Assembly: GCF_949987535.1 (NCBI RefSeq)
Contig: NC_080064.1
Location: forward strand, 40,000,282 to 40,064,281
Reading direction: 5' to 3'
Source: Balaenoptera acutorostrata
Taxonomy: Eukaryota > Chordata > Mammalia > Artiodactyla > Balaenopteridae
Length of the DNA stretch: 64,000 nucleotides
The translations under genes were made by a program, and so were the position numbers. The number at the start of each line of letters is the position of its first letter. The stretch's first letter is position 1. The notes under the pieces are model-generated. The model saw nothing but the letters and a program-made list of their open reading frames with translations, was not told the origin of the DNA and searched no databases. Below are positions 32,930-45,490 of the stretch, piece by piece.

Positions 32930-33240
32930 TCTCTTTGGATACAAACTTCAGAAGAGCCCAGGGGCTCTGTGCCTTTACAAGGCCCTTTATTCTCCTCTGC
33001 ATTCTGCTGGTTCTATCCATTACCTCTGAATGGAAATGGAAGCTTAATTTTTCTCGCTTGAAGCCATTAACACTCTGGGCTCTTGACAGGAAACACAGCT
33101 CAGCTTTAATTAGCCACAGCAAGCTCCCTGCATGAGCTTCTATCACAGCCGAGGACTTCAAAGATAAAGGCTTCTCCATTCTCTCTAATCACAGCTATTA
33201 ATGAGCCAATTAAGGCTTTCTCTGGGGCCAAGGCAAGCAG
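32930..33240. promoter_or_regulatory. Candidate conserved noncoding element / enhancer
   Basis: A repeat-free block with clustered homeodomain-type cores: gctttaattagcc (about 33103), cagctattaatgagcc (33192) and ccaattaaggc (33206), plus tctctaatcaca and an acaggaaacacagc stretch. This texture is typical of deeply conserved developmental enhancers, but conservation was not tested. Confidence 0.4.
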
Positions 33241-33319
33241 CTCCCTTAGTACCTTGGGCACACAGCTCTGCCCTGCTGCCAGGAAGCTTGAAAATGCCTG
33301 GGACTGGGAGCTCTGGCTC

Positions 33320-33425
33320 TGCAGCGTATCCGCTGTGGGTCCTCGGATGGAACTAATGTCCTCGATGAGTCACTTTCCACAACAGGGGAGAATAACACTA
33401 TCTCTTCCAAGGAGCAATTCTTATA
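33320..33425 (+). repeat. MIR SINE fragment
   Basis: Contains gatgagtcactttccacaac and ggggagaataacactatctc. Confidence 0.45.
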
Positions 33426-33443
33426 ACAGGAATAATTGCAGGT

Positions 33444-33623
33444 CAGTGCTTCTCAAATTTTAGCTTGCTTCAGGAGGCCTTATTAAAACTCTTGACTGGG
33501 CTGCATTCTGGGCTCCTGACTCAGTTGGTCCGGAAGGGGTGGCATGCAAGGATTTGCATTTCTGACTTATTCCCAAGTGATACTGATGCTGCTGGTTCAG
33601 GGACACATCTGGAGAAGTGCTGC
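33444..33623 (+). mobile_element. MER5A DNA transposon (hAT-Charlie), near full length
   Basis: Begins cagtgcttctcaaatttta and ends tctggagaagtgctg, imperfect inverted ends. Inside are ttctgggctcctgactcagt, aaggatttgcatttctgact and gtgatactgatgctgctggt. Confidence 0.88.
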
Positions 33624-34774
33624 TCTAGACAAGCGTGAGGTATTACTTGAAGATTTTGATTGCACTCCCATCTATAAATGTCCCCCAACCTCTTTCCTTC
33701 ACCTGCGCCTCACCTGACAGTTTCCAGGGGCCTCCCACTTGGGCTATGAACACGTGGACACACCAGTGTTTATGGCGGTGCGGTGGCCAGCCAGAGAGTA
33801 ACTCCAGGTGCTATCAGTCCTGGGCAGAATTTGGCAGGACCACTTCTTTGCTTAATCTCCGTACTAAGATTCCAGGTCTTGGTGTTGACCAGAAGCCACT
33901 GAAGTCTCCAGCATCTCCTTCGGGAGGGGAAATGCGTCGGGACTTCCTGATTCCAGAGAAGGCAGAGAGCGTGGAGTCCTCAAAGTCTTCTTGACAGATG
34001 CACTTCCTGGTGGACACTGGCAAGATGGAAATGAACAGGAAAGAGGGCAGCTCAGCATGGGGAACATGAGCAAAGCAGTGTGTCAGGCTCATGCATGTGA
34101 TTTTAGGGGACTAGTTAGATCTTCTACTGATGGCCTGACTGAAGTCTAACTGGAGTCCCTCGGGCTGCATTTTGCCTGTTTCCTTAGGCAACAGAGACAG
34201 ACTCGTACTCATTTCAACTGCTGCCTTCTGCTTGCAATGGCTGAGAGCGTGACTAGTGTCACCCTGTGCTTCCAGCTTTAAAGACAAACTTTTGTTGTCA
34301 AAGATGTTACCAGTTCAGGTACTTAGGATGCTGGGTTTCAGCTGGGGCTGTGGCCTCCGTGTCCAGACCCTCGTGATGCTCACCCCCACCAGCCATGCCG
34401 TTCTTCATCCCCCACCCCACCCCCAGGTCTAATTCAGCCTTCGCCGCCCACCTTGAGTTCTTCAGAGAGCTCACCCCTGAGCACGCCTGCTTTGGCGGTA
34501 TTTGCTTTCTAGACAGCACGTCCCAAAGCGTGTGCCCACGGTCCTCAGGGGATGTTAGCAGCTATAATGTGACTGAGGTGTCCCTTGGGGAGTGCTGGAC
34601 CAGGTGAAGTAAGTCAGGTTTCTTCTCTGTAGGACCTCTCAGAGCCTTGAATATACTAGTGGAGGTGGGTTGGAAGACTCAAGAGGGATGCTTAACAAGC
34701 AACATTTTCCAAACTCCTTTCACCACACGGTGTATACTTTTCCCACAGAGGACCTTGCTTTGGTATAGAAGAGT

Positions 34775-34970
34775 TAAATAAGCTTCCGAGTCCAGTGGAC
34801 TTGGGTTCCCCATCCTGGGACTCACACCTCTTTGAACCTCAGTCTCTTCATCTGTAAAATGGAGAGTGGTCCTTAGTTTGGAGGGCTGTTGGAATGTTTA
34901 AGTGAGGTGACATATGAAAGATGCACTGCCCAGGGGGAGGTATACAGTAGGGGCTCAATAAATGTGAATT
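34775..34970 (+). repeat. MIR SINE
   Basis: Contains gaacctcagtctcttcatct, gtaaaatggagagtgg and ggctcaataaatgtgaa. Confidence 0.7.
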
Positions 34971-35674
34971 TTCTCCTCTCCTTTTTGCTTTTCTGGTGGA
35001 AGCTTAGCATTTGAGTCAAATATGAACTGTACCAAATAGGTTGTGTGGCAAGTACTTGGCCTGTGAGGGTGAAACCGCACTTGAATTCACAGGGTCGGAG
35101 GAGTGAGAGCTCAGAAGGGACCGGGCCATCCAAGCAGGCTTCCTGGAGGAAGCTGTCTTTGCTGGGCCAGACTCTGAAGTTAGTTCTCCAGCAAAGGCCT
35201 GGGGCAGGGGAGGCAGGAGGGGGAACCTTTAGAACTGCATCTCTCTGCAAGCAAGCTCCAGCGGGAATCCTTTTCTTTATTTTTCTTTTCCACCCTGGAG
35301 GCCCATTTCCCCACCAAATCCAGCCGACACAGCACTTGCCTTCTCCTCCCACAGCCTGAACTTGGCCAACATCTCAAGTTCCAGAGGTGTGAGCCTCAGA
35401 GTGGGGCCCTCCTGGCTTGTGGAAATTCACTGGGCCCGCTGAAGCCTGTTATACTGTTACCGTCAGGAAGCTCAGGGCAAGCAGGCCACCAGGACCCGGG
35501 GTGCTGGCCCGGAGCCTACCGACCCTGACCTTGGCCACAGGGGTGGGTGGGAGGAGTTCACTCAAAGCTGAGGAGGAAGCAGTACTGGAGATTTTCTCCC
35601 CCAGACTCTGTATCACCCCCTGAGCCCTGACCTCCACCAGCCAACCATTTCAGGAGATGCCACTTTGAACCAGG

Positions 35675-35800
35675 CATATTTCCTCCTGAACTCATTTAAT
35701 CTCCTAAAGTATCATTACAGTTTCCATTTTACTGATGAGAAAACAAAGATGCAGAGAGTCAGTTTGAAACTAAGTCCATTTGGTTCAAAGTCCAAGCTTT
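35675..35800 (-). repeat. MIR SINE fragment
   Basis: Reversed MIR core: ttccattttactgatgagaa and aacaaagatgcagagagtca. Confidence 0.6.
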
Positions 35801-35814
35801 TTCCACTAGTCCTA

Positions 35815-36050
35815 TGGAGCCATTATTTCCCTTTGTGCCTTTCCTAGTTTGTCTGGCATGTCACCACCTCCAGGAAGCCTTCTTGGTCATCACCCGAGGC
35901 CATGCTTATGTCCCCTTCTGAGTGTCTACAGTTGGAACCACAAGACACATCTCCTGTCAGTCCATCTTTCCCGGCAGGGAAGGACGGGATGGGTGTCCTA
36001 TACTGTACCCCTAGTGCCTGGCACGGCCCACATCATAATCTCTGCTGAGA
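35815..36050 (+). repeat. L2 LINE 3' fragment
   Basis: Contains ccaggaagccttcttggtca, tactgtacccctagtgcctg and gcacggcccacatcataat in L2 order. Confidence 0.6.
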
Positions 36051-37339
36051 GAAGAGGTGAAGAAGTATAATTTTCAGGAGTATGCAGACCTATCAGGTGC
36101 TTTGCATCTCCGTCCAGTTCTGAGGCGCTCAGCATCTTTTAACCCCGCCAAAATCCTCCACCCTTCCTTACACCCGATGGGCTGGCGTCACAGATACTCA
36201 CTGACTAGGCTTTCCAAGGCATCATCTGCTTCAACTCCTGTGACTCAGCTTGCTTCCTGGACTTCAGCAGGACCCCCAGGTATTCATGAGCAGACTCCTG
36301 TGTCTGGACACTCTCAGGAGGGCCCTGTAAGATCTCGGCTCCAATTCTCTTCCTCCAAACCAGCCGTGGTCCAGCACGTCTGCGTCTGACCCGGAGCTCA
36401 CCCTCCACCCGCCAACACCCGCTTCAGTGATTAGCGAAGGTGCCAGGGAAATTACAAAAACCATGTGACAGGTAAATGGCTGTTCCTGCAACTTTCTTAG
36501 GTTTCAAAGGGAGGACGGTTTGCTCCAGCATGTGGGCTGGGAATTCAGGCTTTGCAAGCACTTTCCAGAAGGCATGGGCAAGGCAGACCTTACAGGAGTC
36601 TGCTTTCCCTTCAGTGGAATCCAACTGGGCCTCTCGGCCCCTGGGACTGAGATCGACCATGAACCAGGCTCCATCCAAACACTGTGGCTTTGTTCCCCTG
36701 CATGAAGAGCAGACATGCAAATGGGTTGTGAGCAGGAAGGTAACAAAGTAAACAGAGGGTGCCAGAGCTGGAGAACACCTTGGGTCACTAAGTGCAATCT
36801 TTTCACTTTCAGGACAGGGAAACTGAGACCCAGAGCATGGCGTTGACCTAGTGTCCAACAGCTTCTTGGAGACTGAGCCGTGGCTGCAGGGAACACATCG
36901 GTGTCTCTCTAAAATCTTGGGAAATCTAGAGTGATAAATGAACGTCCGGGAGGAATTGTGTCCAGAATCTTCTCTCTGTACTGGCTGGTATAAATGTCAC
37001 AGGCACATGGATTGCGCTTGTCCCATCTGTGGATAATGCTGGGCACGGGCTGCTGAGGTGTATAAGGACAGTGAAGGCTGGTTGGGATGTATAGCCAGAC
37101 GCTTGTCTTCCAGCCTCTGGCCACCTGGCTCTGTCCTCCAGGAATCTGGATGCCCATAGAACTCACAGGCAGACTACCTCCTGGAACAGAGCTCAACTTG
37201 GGCACAAGTTGCCTTTGGCATGGGGAGACAAGAATCTACAGTTGCCAAACACCACACTGTTTCTACAGGGTCCCAAGAAATACCTGTGAAAGCAACTTCC
37301 ACACATCAGTACTGGGGCGCCTACTTGGGGTAGTACTGG
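36051..37339. other. No supported feature
   Basis: Open frames of 100-144 codons on both strands have no recognisable domain or splice-bounded exon. A MIR-like word, cagggaaactgagacccaga, occurs near 36817. Confidence 0.4.
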
Positions 37340-37715
37340 GGGTCCTTATGTAAACGTATATTGAGCAACTCTTATGTGCTAGCACCTTCAATAGCTCCCT
37401 ATTGCCTACAAGAAGTGGAGCCTAAGCCCTTCCCACAATGCTCAAGACCCTTATGGACTTATCTGTCCTTTTCGTCACGTGTCATCTTTGAAAATTCAGT
37501 ACATACCATTCACAGCCATCATTCGGAAAGCACCATCCCCTTTTTGGCCTCTGAATCTTTTAAAAATACTGCCTGGAGTGCTCTTTTCTCTTTCTATATC
37601 TGGAGGACTCCTCATCCTTCTCTCTAACCCAACAACCCAACAAAGAAAGTGACACTTCTCCATCAGGCCTTCCCTCTCCCAATCCCCAGGCAGTTGTACC
37701 TTCAAAATATATCTC
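37340..37715 (+). repeat. L2 LINE fragment
   Basis: Contains actgcctggagtgctctttt, tccatcaggccttccctctc and earlier L2 words. Confidence 0.6.
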
Positions 37716-37724
37716 AGACCTGAC

Positions 37725-38400
37725 TCTTTTCACTATCTGCACTGCCAACTCCCAGCTCCACGCCACCATCAGCCCTTGCCTGGTCTACTCCGTTAGGCTC
37801 CTAACTGGTCTCCCTGCTTCCAATCTTTTCCCACCACAGGCTGTTCTCTCTGAAGCAGCCAGGGTGATCTTTCATACATCATAAATCAGATCAAATCACT
37901 TCTGTGCTTAAGACCCTCAATGGCTGCCCGTTGCCATCCGTACCATGGTTGACATCATCTCCCCTGCCTGTCTCTCCACTGCCATGTCATCCATTCTCCA
38001 CCTTTTCCAGCCACATGTTCCAGCCACAGTGACCACCTTCTTGTTCCTTGAACAACCAAGGTTATTCAGGAACCTTTGCCTTCCTATGTCCCTGGAAGGC
38101 TCCCCAACCCCAGCTCCTCTCTCACGCTGGGCTGTTTTCATAATTTGGGTCTTAGCTCAAATATCACTTCTGAGAGGGGTCCTCCCTGACCATTCTATCC
38201 AAAGTAGCCTCCCTTATATCTCCCGTTTATTGTCTTTGCAACAATCATCCCTATGTTAAGTGACTGTATGTATTTCTGTGTTTTCTGTGTCTCCTGCTGC
38301 AGTAGAAGCTCAATGATAGCAGAGCTGTTCTTGTCTTTAGTGATGTATCCCCAGCATATAAAACAGTCCAGGTGCTGAGTGGGCGATTAATAATAAACAT
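37725..38400 (+). repeat. L2 LINE 3' end, long and well preserved
   Basis: Sense L2: tcagatcaaatcacttctgt, accctcaatggctgcccgtt, gtcttagctcaaatatcact, ggtcctccctgaccattcta and gtgatgtatccccagcata in consensus order over about 670 bp. Confidence 0.85.
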
Positions 38401-38721
38401 CTGTGAAGGACTGCCTTAAGCAGAGCCCTGGCAGACAGAGCCTTACGGAAGAAGGAGATCTTTGTGGGCTTTCTATAGGAAGAGAAACCTGGATGAGCCA
38501 TAAAAAGACGGCAGGATTTATGTAGGCAGAGGGATTCAGAGATGGTGTCCCAGGAAGTGGGTCCCGCCAGGAGCATAAGCTGAACGGTCGGAAGGAGAGA
38601 AGAGGGCAGGGGAGAGCATGGCTGGGGCAGGGAGGCTGAGTGCTGAGCAGAGAAGGAGGCAAGGTCAGCCCTGTGCCCAGGCGAGAGGCTTGGGGTGGGG
38701 GAGTGGGGCAGACTCTGGAGT

Positions 38722-39055
38722 CTTTTTTTTTTTTTTTTTTAACATCTTTCTTGAAGTATAATTGCTTTACAATGGTGTGTTAGTTTCTGCTTTATAACAA
38801 AGTGAATCAGTTATACATATACATATATATATGTTCCCATATCTCTTCCCTCTTGCGTCTCCCTCCTTCCCACCCTCCCTATCCCACCCCTCTAGGTGGT
38901 CACAAAGCCCCAAGCTGATCTCCCTGTGCTATGCGGCTGCTTCCCACTAGCTATCTATTTTACGTTTGGGAGTGTATATATGTCCATGCCACTCTCTCAC
39001 TTCGTCCCAGCTTACCCTTCCCCCTCCCCATATCCTCAAGTCCATTCTCTAGTAG
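38722..39055 (-). mobile_element. Cetartiodactyl-type L1 3' end, antisense
   Basis: Starts with about 19 T (reversed poly-A tail), then cttgaagtataattgcttta, caatggtgtgttagtttctg, ctaggtggtcacaaagcccc, gtgctatgcggctgcttccc and atgccactctctcacttcgt. This is the lineage's own L1 3' UTR and is little diverged. 5'-truncated, about 330 bp; no clear target-site duplication found. Confidence 0.88.
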
Positions 39056-39409
39056 GTCTGTGTGGAGCTCTTGAAGGCCAGACAGGAGAGCCCTTTTCCC
39101 TTGCTCACCATTGCACTGTTTCCCTGCAGCCTTGCTTTGCACGCACACTGTATTATTTCTAATTGAAAAGGTAGACAGGAGCCACAGGAACTTAGGAACT
39201 TAGGGCGTCACATAATATCCTCATCAGTGAATGGAAACGAAACGCACCCCTGCTGGGACTGAGCAATGTCTGTGCCAGTATGGGGCCTCGGAGAGGCTGG
39301 GGCAGAACTATCTGGATGGGCGGGAATAGCAAATTATAGAGACTTTGCCGGCAAATGGGCTCAAATAGGATCCAGTTACAGAGTTTTAAAACCACAGATG
39401 TTCAGAACA

Positions 39410-39600
39410 CACTGCCCTATAGGCTCACAGAGGCTCTCAGCCTGACCTCCAACGTCCTTCAGCCTCCCGTTCAAAAGGACCTCAGTGACTCCTTGAATGC
39501 CTCCAGGGATGGAGAGCTCCTCACTCACATGCTGGAAGGCTCTGACTCTCGGAAAGCTTTCCTCATATTGAGGTGGCTCTAGTCTTCCTGGAACACCTTG
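39410..39600 (+). repeat. Ancient interspersed repeat, family uncertain
   Basis: The words gaatgcctccagggatggag, gctcctcactcacatgctgg and gctttcctcatattgaggtg recall a dispersed ancient mammalian repeat (CR1/L3-like by general impression). Confidence 0.4.
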
Positions 39601-39861
39601 ACTGGACTTCCGTCTGCCCCCCGGACAGTACAGTGGACACACAATGGCAGCCGTCACACCTCCAGGGCCTTCTCACCAGACCTCGCGCTCTGGGCCCTTC
39701 TACCCCTTCTCCGTGTAGTTCCAGTTCCCTCCACGCTTGAAGTACCTCCTCTGGGCTTGCCCCGGTTTGTCACCACTCTGCTTCCAATGCTTGGAGGAAA
39801 GTCTCCACAGGAGGGTGCCCTGGGAGTCCATCTCACACCCTTTTAACTCCTCCTTCAAGAC

Positions 39862-40515
39862 CATATGGCATTGCTGGTGGGAATGTAAAATGGTGCAGCT
39901 GCTGTGGAAAACAGTATGGTGGTTCCTCAAAAAATTAAATGTACAATTAACTGTATGATCCAGCAATTCCACTTGTCAGAATAGACCCAAAGAATTGAAA
40001 GCCGGGACTTGAACACTTGTATACCAATGCTCATTGCAGCACTCTTCACAATAGCCAAAAGGTAGAAGCAACCCAAATGTCCATCAGCAGATGAATGGAT
40101 AAACAAAATGTGATACATCCGTACATATTATTCAGCCTTAGAAAGGAACAAAATTCTGACACATGCTACAACATAATGAACCTTGAAAACAGAATGTTAA
40201 GTGAAGTAAGTCAGATGCAAAAGGACAAATACTGTGTGATTCCACTTATATGAGGTACCTAGACTAGGCAAATTCATAGAGACAGAAAGTAGAATAGAGT
40301 CTACTAGGAGCTGGGGGGAGGGAAGAAAGGGAGAGTCATGGGTACAGACTTGTAATGGGTACAGAATTTCTGTTTGGGATGATGAAAAAGTTCTAAAGAT
40401 GGATATTTGTGATGGTTGCACGACACTGTGAATGCACCTAATGCCATTGAATTGTACACTTAAAAATAGTTAATATGGCAAATTTAATGTTATGTATACT
40501 TTACCACATTTTAAA
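39862..40515 (+). mobile_element. L1M LINE, 3' end
   Basis: Sense L1: attgctggtgggaatgtaaa, tgatccagcaattccactt, cattgcagcactcttcacaa, catcagcagatgaatggata, tgattccacttatatgaggt, tgtgatggttgcacgacact and gccattgaattgtacactta. It covers the same consensus interval as 15433-15995 plus about 100 bp more on the 5' side. Confidence 0.88.
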
Positions 40516-40654
40516 TGGCCACATATATCTACCCTCCATTCTCTGCCAAAGAGCAGTCAAGCACCAGGCATTTGCAAAGTACCTACTAAGTGCAGGGACT
40601 CTCTGACACGCTGTGGGCCACTGGGACTGGCAGTAGAGACTATCCTTGTTCATA

Positions 40655-41155
40655 ACGACGCTAGCTTACGCAGGTACCATGAATTACTTTATTTAATCCA
40701 CGTTGCCTTCTCAGGTAACTATTGTACAAATTTAGACAAATAGGGCTTCCCTGGTGGCGCAGTGGTTGAGAATCTGCCTGCCAATGCAAGGGACACGGGT
40801 TCGAGCCCTGGTCTGGGAAGATCCCACATGCCGCGGAGCAACTAGGCCCGTGAGCCACAATTACTGAGCCTGCACGTCTGGAGCCTGTGCTCCGCAACAA
40901 GAGAGGCCGTGATAATGAGAGGCCTGCGCACCGCAATGAAGAGTGGCCCCCGCTTGCCGCAACTAGAGAAAGCCCTCGCACAGAAATGAAGATGGCCAAC
41001 ACAGCCATAAGTTAAAAAAAAAAAAAAAAAAAAAATTTAGACAAATAGAACTGAGACTCAAAAGAGGCTGATTAGTTTGCTCAAGGTTACACGGGAACGG
41101 ACTCAGGATTCCAATGCGAATGTCTGATTCCAGAGGCTAGGTTCTTAGTCATGCT
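40655..41155 (-). repeat. MIR SINE split by a younger SINE
   Basis: The left part (ttactttatttaatccacgt) and right part (actgagactcaaaagaggct, tgctcaaggttacacggg) are the two halves of one reversed MIR. Confidence 0.65.
40744..41032 (+). mobile_element. CHR-type SINE, young copy
   Basis: A tRNA-derived body with A and B boxes and a pure A tail of about 24. A perfect 16-bp target-site duplication, aaatttagacaaatag, lies at 40728-40743 and 41033-41048, showing an L1-mediated and fairly recent insertion. Confidence 0.95.
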
Positions 41156-41198
41156 ACTTCTTGGAAGAGACTTGGGAAATGCTTAAGAGCGAGAAGAT

Positions 41199-41224
41199 AC
41201 ACACACACACACACACACACACAC
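41199..41224. repeat. (AC)13 microsatellite
   Basis: Pure AC run of 26 bp. Confidence 0.95.
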
Positions 41225-42284
41225 CCTCTGAGATGGTCTGCTGGGTGAAAGGTGTGCAAAGACCCCTCTTGGAAGGGAGCAGCCTTAAACTCCATGAGTG
41301 GCAGCTGGTCTCTGGCTCACCCTTCTACCCTCAATCAGCATCTGTTGAATGAGTGCCCATCATTGTGTCCTGAGAAAATCCTGAAGGAGGTGGCATTTCA
41401 ACTGGGCCCTGCGGTGTGGGCAGAAGGGAGGGAGGAGGACCTCAGCGTCCACTTTGTCCAGGAGCCTCCGCTGACCTCGGGGCTGGGCTTCTGGGAGCCT
41501 GTGCTCTCCTGCCCTCCTCCACCCCCTCCACCACCTCCACCCTCGAGCTTCCTTGTGATAGTCCACTGTTTACTGCTGGACCAGATGGGCTCTCCCGGTG
41601 GCCGGTGCCCCATCTAACCCTGTCTGTGCCCGGTGTCCAGCCAGGAGCTGGCCTGGAGTCGGTGATCTGGGGTCTCTCACTGGAGAGAAGAACAAGAGGA
41701 GAGTGCTGGAGAAACCCGACAGAAGAGTTCAACCTTGAACCTTGTTCAATTCTCCTTATTTCCCTGTAATTAGAACAAATTCCCTGTTAGCTCAGTTTCC
41801 ATTCCCGAAGGTGGAAGGAATTCAGGAAACTTCTTCCAAGATGCCGAGCCCCATTCTCAGTCTGACTGTCTAGACGTATGACCCTGAGGCTGCCCCCGTC
41901 GTGATCTCGCAGAACTGGCGGGGGCTGCGGTGGCAGCTGGCGCACATTACCTCTGGGGCTGGCAAGGCCTCCATTCTGGGCCCAGGAGTCCTTACCCCGA
42001 GAACAGCAGCGCTGGCTGAACCGCGGAGACCCACACCTGGCTGACAGTCGCCAGTGCAGGTGAGGGCCGGGCTGCTGCTGTATCGCACAACGTTGGGGGC
42101 ACACTTCACATCGAAGGCAAAGCGAATGGGCTTCCCTGGAGATGCGCAGCGCGGCCCCCAGCGTGTGAACCTGCTGCCCTCAGAGCTTGCCTGCCCGGAC
42201 CCCTCTGCCCTGGGGCCCGGATCCCCTGCTGCCAGCACTGCAAGTTACTTGGACTTAGCTTCTCTCACCGAGCAACACGGAGTA

Positions 42285-42525
42285 GAGGAAGGAGTACAGG
42301 ACAGACCTGGGTTCAAACTTAAAGTAGTCACATTTTAGTAGCTTTGAGGCCCTGGAAAAGTTATTTCATCTACTGGCGTCTTAGCCTTCTCATCTGTAAA
42401 TTGGGGATAGTAAAACCTACCTTCAGGGTTCTTAGGAGGATTAAATGAGATCATATTTATAAAGTGCTTAGAACAGTGGCTGGTACATAGTTCGTTTTAT
42501 ATAAGTGTTTGTTAAATGAATACGA
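42285..42525 (+). repeat. MIR SINE, nearly full length
   Basis: Contains agacctgggttcaaacttaa, cttctcatctgtaaattggg, aggattaaatgagatcatat and aagtgcttagaacagtggct. Confidence 0.8.
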
Positions 42526-42599
42526 ATTTATCTCAGTATTCCAAGCATCCAGTCTTGGAACTTGGAAGATAGTTTAAAAAAAAAAAAAGATTGTGGGGT

Positions 42600-42745
42600 A
42601 AATGAACACCTGAATCGTGTATCTGAGTCCTCACCTCACCACAAACATGTGGTGTGACTTTGGTAAGTGCTCTGCCCTCTCTGAGCCTCACTTATCCGTT
42701 TGTACAGTGGGGGCGCATGACACATTATCCTGACAGTCTCTTTGG
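42600..42745 (+). repeat. MIR SINE fragment
   Basis: Contains tgtggtgtgactttggtaag and ctctctgagcctcacttatc. Confidence 0.55.
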
Positions 42746-45319
42746 GCTTGAACATTCTAGGACCCAAAAGCTTGCGACACGGGAGTCCACCATCCATCCT
42801 CAGCTGGCTCTAGTCTTGGCCTACTTTATCCTCCGATCCCTGGTGGATCCAGGCTTTCTGAACTGCCGAACTCAACCCCTTGGAAATACCAGATCCAGGG
42901 ATTGTCAGCATGGATTAGTTCTGGGAAACACTACAGCCAGCAGAGTGTCCCCAGTGAGGGCACTTATCCTGCCTGGCCACGGAGGGGGTGAGCTGAACAT
43001 TCCAATCAGCCAAGTGGCCTCAGGGGAGCATTAGAGAAAAGGACAGTGGGAAGCTGGTGTTGGAGATCTCTTAATCCTGGGGAATTTAGAGTCACCACAA
43101 AGTGGACTCCTAAATGAGTAAGGATTTGCTTCTTCTCCCAGCCTCAACAGACTGCTTCTGCACAGGCAGAGGTTTTAAAGAGCAAAGGTGACTTGGCTTG
43201 ATTTGGCCAAGCTCACAGCTGGACACATTCCTCCTTTGGTTCCCAGGGTTCAGAAATAGTCTGGTGGGGGCATGGAAGTGCCCTGGGAGAAAGGAGATGC
43301 GGTCTTCTCAGGTGTCCCTGAAGAGGACATAGGCTGCGTCAAATAAATGTGGAGGGGGCGTCCTGAACTACCATGGGGCATTTTAGGCTTAGTGGGTCTC
43401 GGAGTTGTCTTATGTGGTCCTCCTAGATGGAGACACTGAGTCCCATGAAAGAAAAAAGATCTGCTCAAGGTCCCCCTTGAGCAAAAGAACGCATGGCAGA
43501 GCCAAGGGTAAGACCTGGGTCTCCGGACCCTAAAGTTGGCTGACTCCTACTCCTTAGATATACAGCTTCTGCACCAGCTACAACCAGCACAAATCAGTGC
43601 AATGTTTTATTTAGTGCATGTTTACCAAGACTTTGCCACATGCAGGTCCTGGGCGAGGCACAGGGATAGGTGGGGCTGGGGTGGGACAGAGATGAACGGG
43701 GCTCCACCCTTGTCCTCCAGCTGCTAAAGCAGGGACTTTAGCAGCCTGAGAATGGATGCTTTAGGAGGGAGGAGCTAAGCGAGGGGAGCACATCTGGCTG
43801 GAAGGAGGAAGCGGCTGGGAGCTGGAAAGCTGCTCCTGTTTTCTCTTTTCTCATTTTCACTGGTCTTGTCTCCCCTGTTAGTCCGAGGGAGGGATTAAGG
43901 TTCCCTCATTAGCTGGGGCGCTCCCTCTGGTCTGTCCGCTAAGGCAGCCTCTCCTCTCCCAAAGCCCAGAACGACTCCCCTGGCTTCTCCCTTCCAGTGG
44001 CCCTCTGGTTTGTCCCAGCCTGGCTCTAGCCTGCCTGAGGTGAATCCTCTCTCACCTGGCGTGTTCCTGGGCTCCAGCCCACAGTTGTCGCATGCCCCTT
44101 GCTCATTGCTGCTCCAGTGGCCTTCCTGCAGCAAAACAATCTTTAGGAACTGAGCTTTGTGGGAACCTGATGCTGCCTCCAATTCTCTCCAGGGCTGTCC
44201 TGGGACAGGTGCAGCCAGACAGGTTCTGGCAGCCCCAGAGGTCAGAGTCAGGACCAAGTGGGAGAAGCACAAGGGCAGGATTCAGCTCCGGGGGAGGCAG
44301 CACGGTCTGTTACCCAGAGGCTCTGGTGTTCTAAGGGAGGGCTCTGGCGGCAGGGTGGGGAAGAGGAAAGAGAGGGAAATGGTTTCCGCCACCTTGGGAG
44401 ATATACGAGCAAGGCCTTGAGACCTTGTCACTTGCTCCCATGTTGTAGAGGGTGTTTAAGCATCAGATATAGGCACCACATTCCAGACCAGGACCTAGGA
44501 TTGTAAGCGCTCCAGCGCACTGGAGTTCCATGCCTGCATCCCTTCTCGGGCGGGGCACAATTTGAGAGCATTTGTGGTTGCAAATAAGCATGTGGGTCAG
44601 ATTCATCTCAGCCTCCTTAGCCTTCAGCATAGAGCCCGGCACTTGCTAGGGGCAGACGTGCTTGCTGAGTGAACGAATGATTTGTGAGTGCTGAGATCCC
44701 AGAATCACACCCGGACTGGGCCCAGTCTCTCCAGCTGAGGGATGGCTGGGGACTTGGGTGTGGAGCAAAGGCTCCCCTCTGGCTGCTAGTCTCTGAGAGC
44801 TCCCCCACTTCAAAGGACTTGTAGATAAGGAGGGCTTTCTGGGCTAAGTGAGATCCGGCCCTCCCCCAGCCTCCCCTCCCCCCAACCCCACACCAAATGT
44901 GCACATGAAAATCTAGCTTTCTTATCTGCCTAGGCTCAGATTTGGCACCCTGGGGCTTGAAAGGCTGACAGAGCAACTGATGGTACATCCAGATGTCCTT
45001 AAAGACCTCCAGCTGTGGACCATGAGACATTGTTCCTTCTGAGGTGCCAGCCCCAACTTCCACCTGCGTGAAGGTGTGAGGACCTGCTTGGCTAGGAATG
45101 GTAGAGGCTGCACTAGGAAGGCAGAGGATCCCAGTGAGAGTGACAGACCTGGCTGGAAGGATCCCAGGAGGGGAAAGAATGCTAGAGGACAAAGAAATCA
45201 GAGGATGAAAGCCTCCAGTTTGAACGTAGAATGCCCTGCATTAGACAGAGTCCTTAACCTCACATTTGAAGAGTGGATGATTGGATGGCTGGAGGATGGA
45301 TGGCTGAAATGGATGGTGG
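42746..45319. other. Mostly unassigned, with a short L2-like piece
   Basis: An L2-like reversed piece lies at about 43590-43720 (ttatttagtgcatgtttacc, aggtcctgggcgaggcacag). The remaining 2.4 kb holds no repeat, exon or RNA gene I can support, although ORFs of up to 191 codons are open on the minus strand without recognisable domains. Confidence 0.4.
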
Positions 45320-45490
45320 TCCATTCAAAGATTTATTGAATGCTTCCTTAGACTCCATGTGATGAATCAGACCCAGCCTCTGTCCCCAAGGAGCTCACAA
45401 TACACAGACGATGACACCACAGTTGTAATTCGACTTGGAGATGGGCCTTGAAAAATGGAGGGGGTTGCAGCTACATGCTGAAGACAGGAC
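45320..45490 (-). repeat. L2 LINE 3' fragment
   Basis: Reversed L2: atttattgaatgcttcctta, ctctgtccccaaggagctca and caatacacagacgatgaca. Confidence 0.6.

Noticed and set aside
36424..36896. Overlapping 130-144 codon minus-strand ORFs considered as a possible exon
   Set aside because: No recognisable domain, no matching splice sites or conserved frame, and plausible chance openness.
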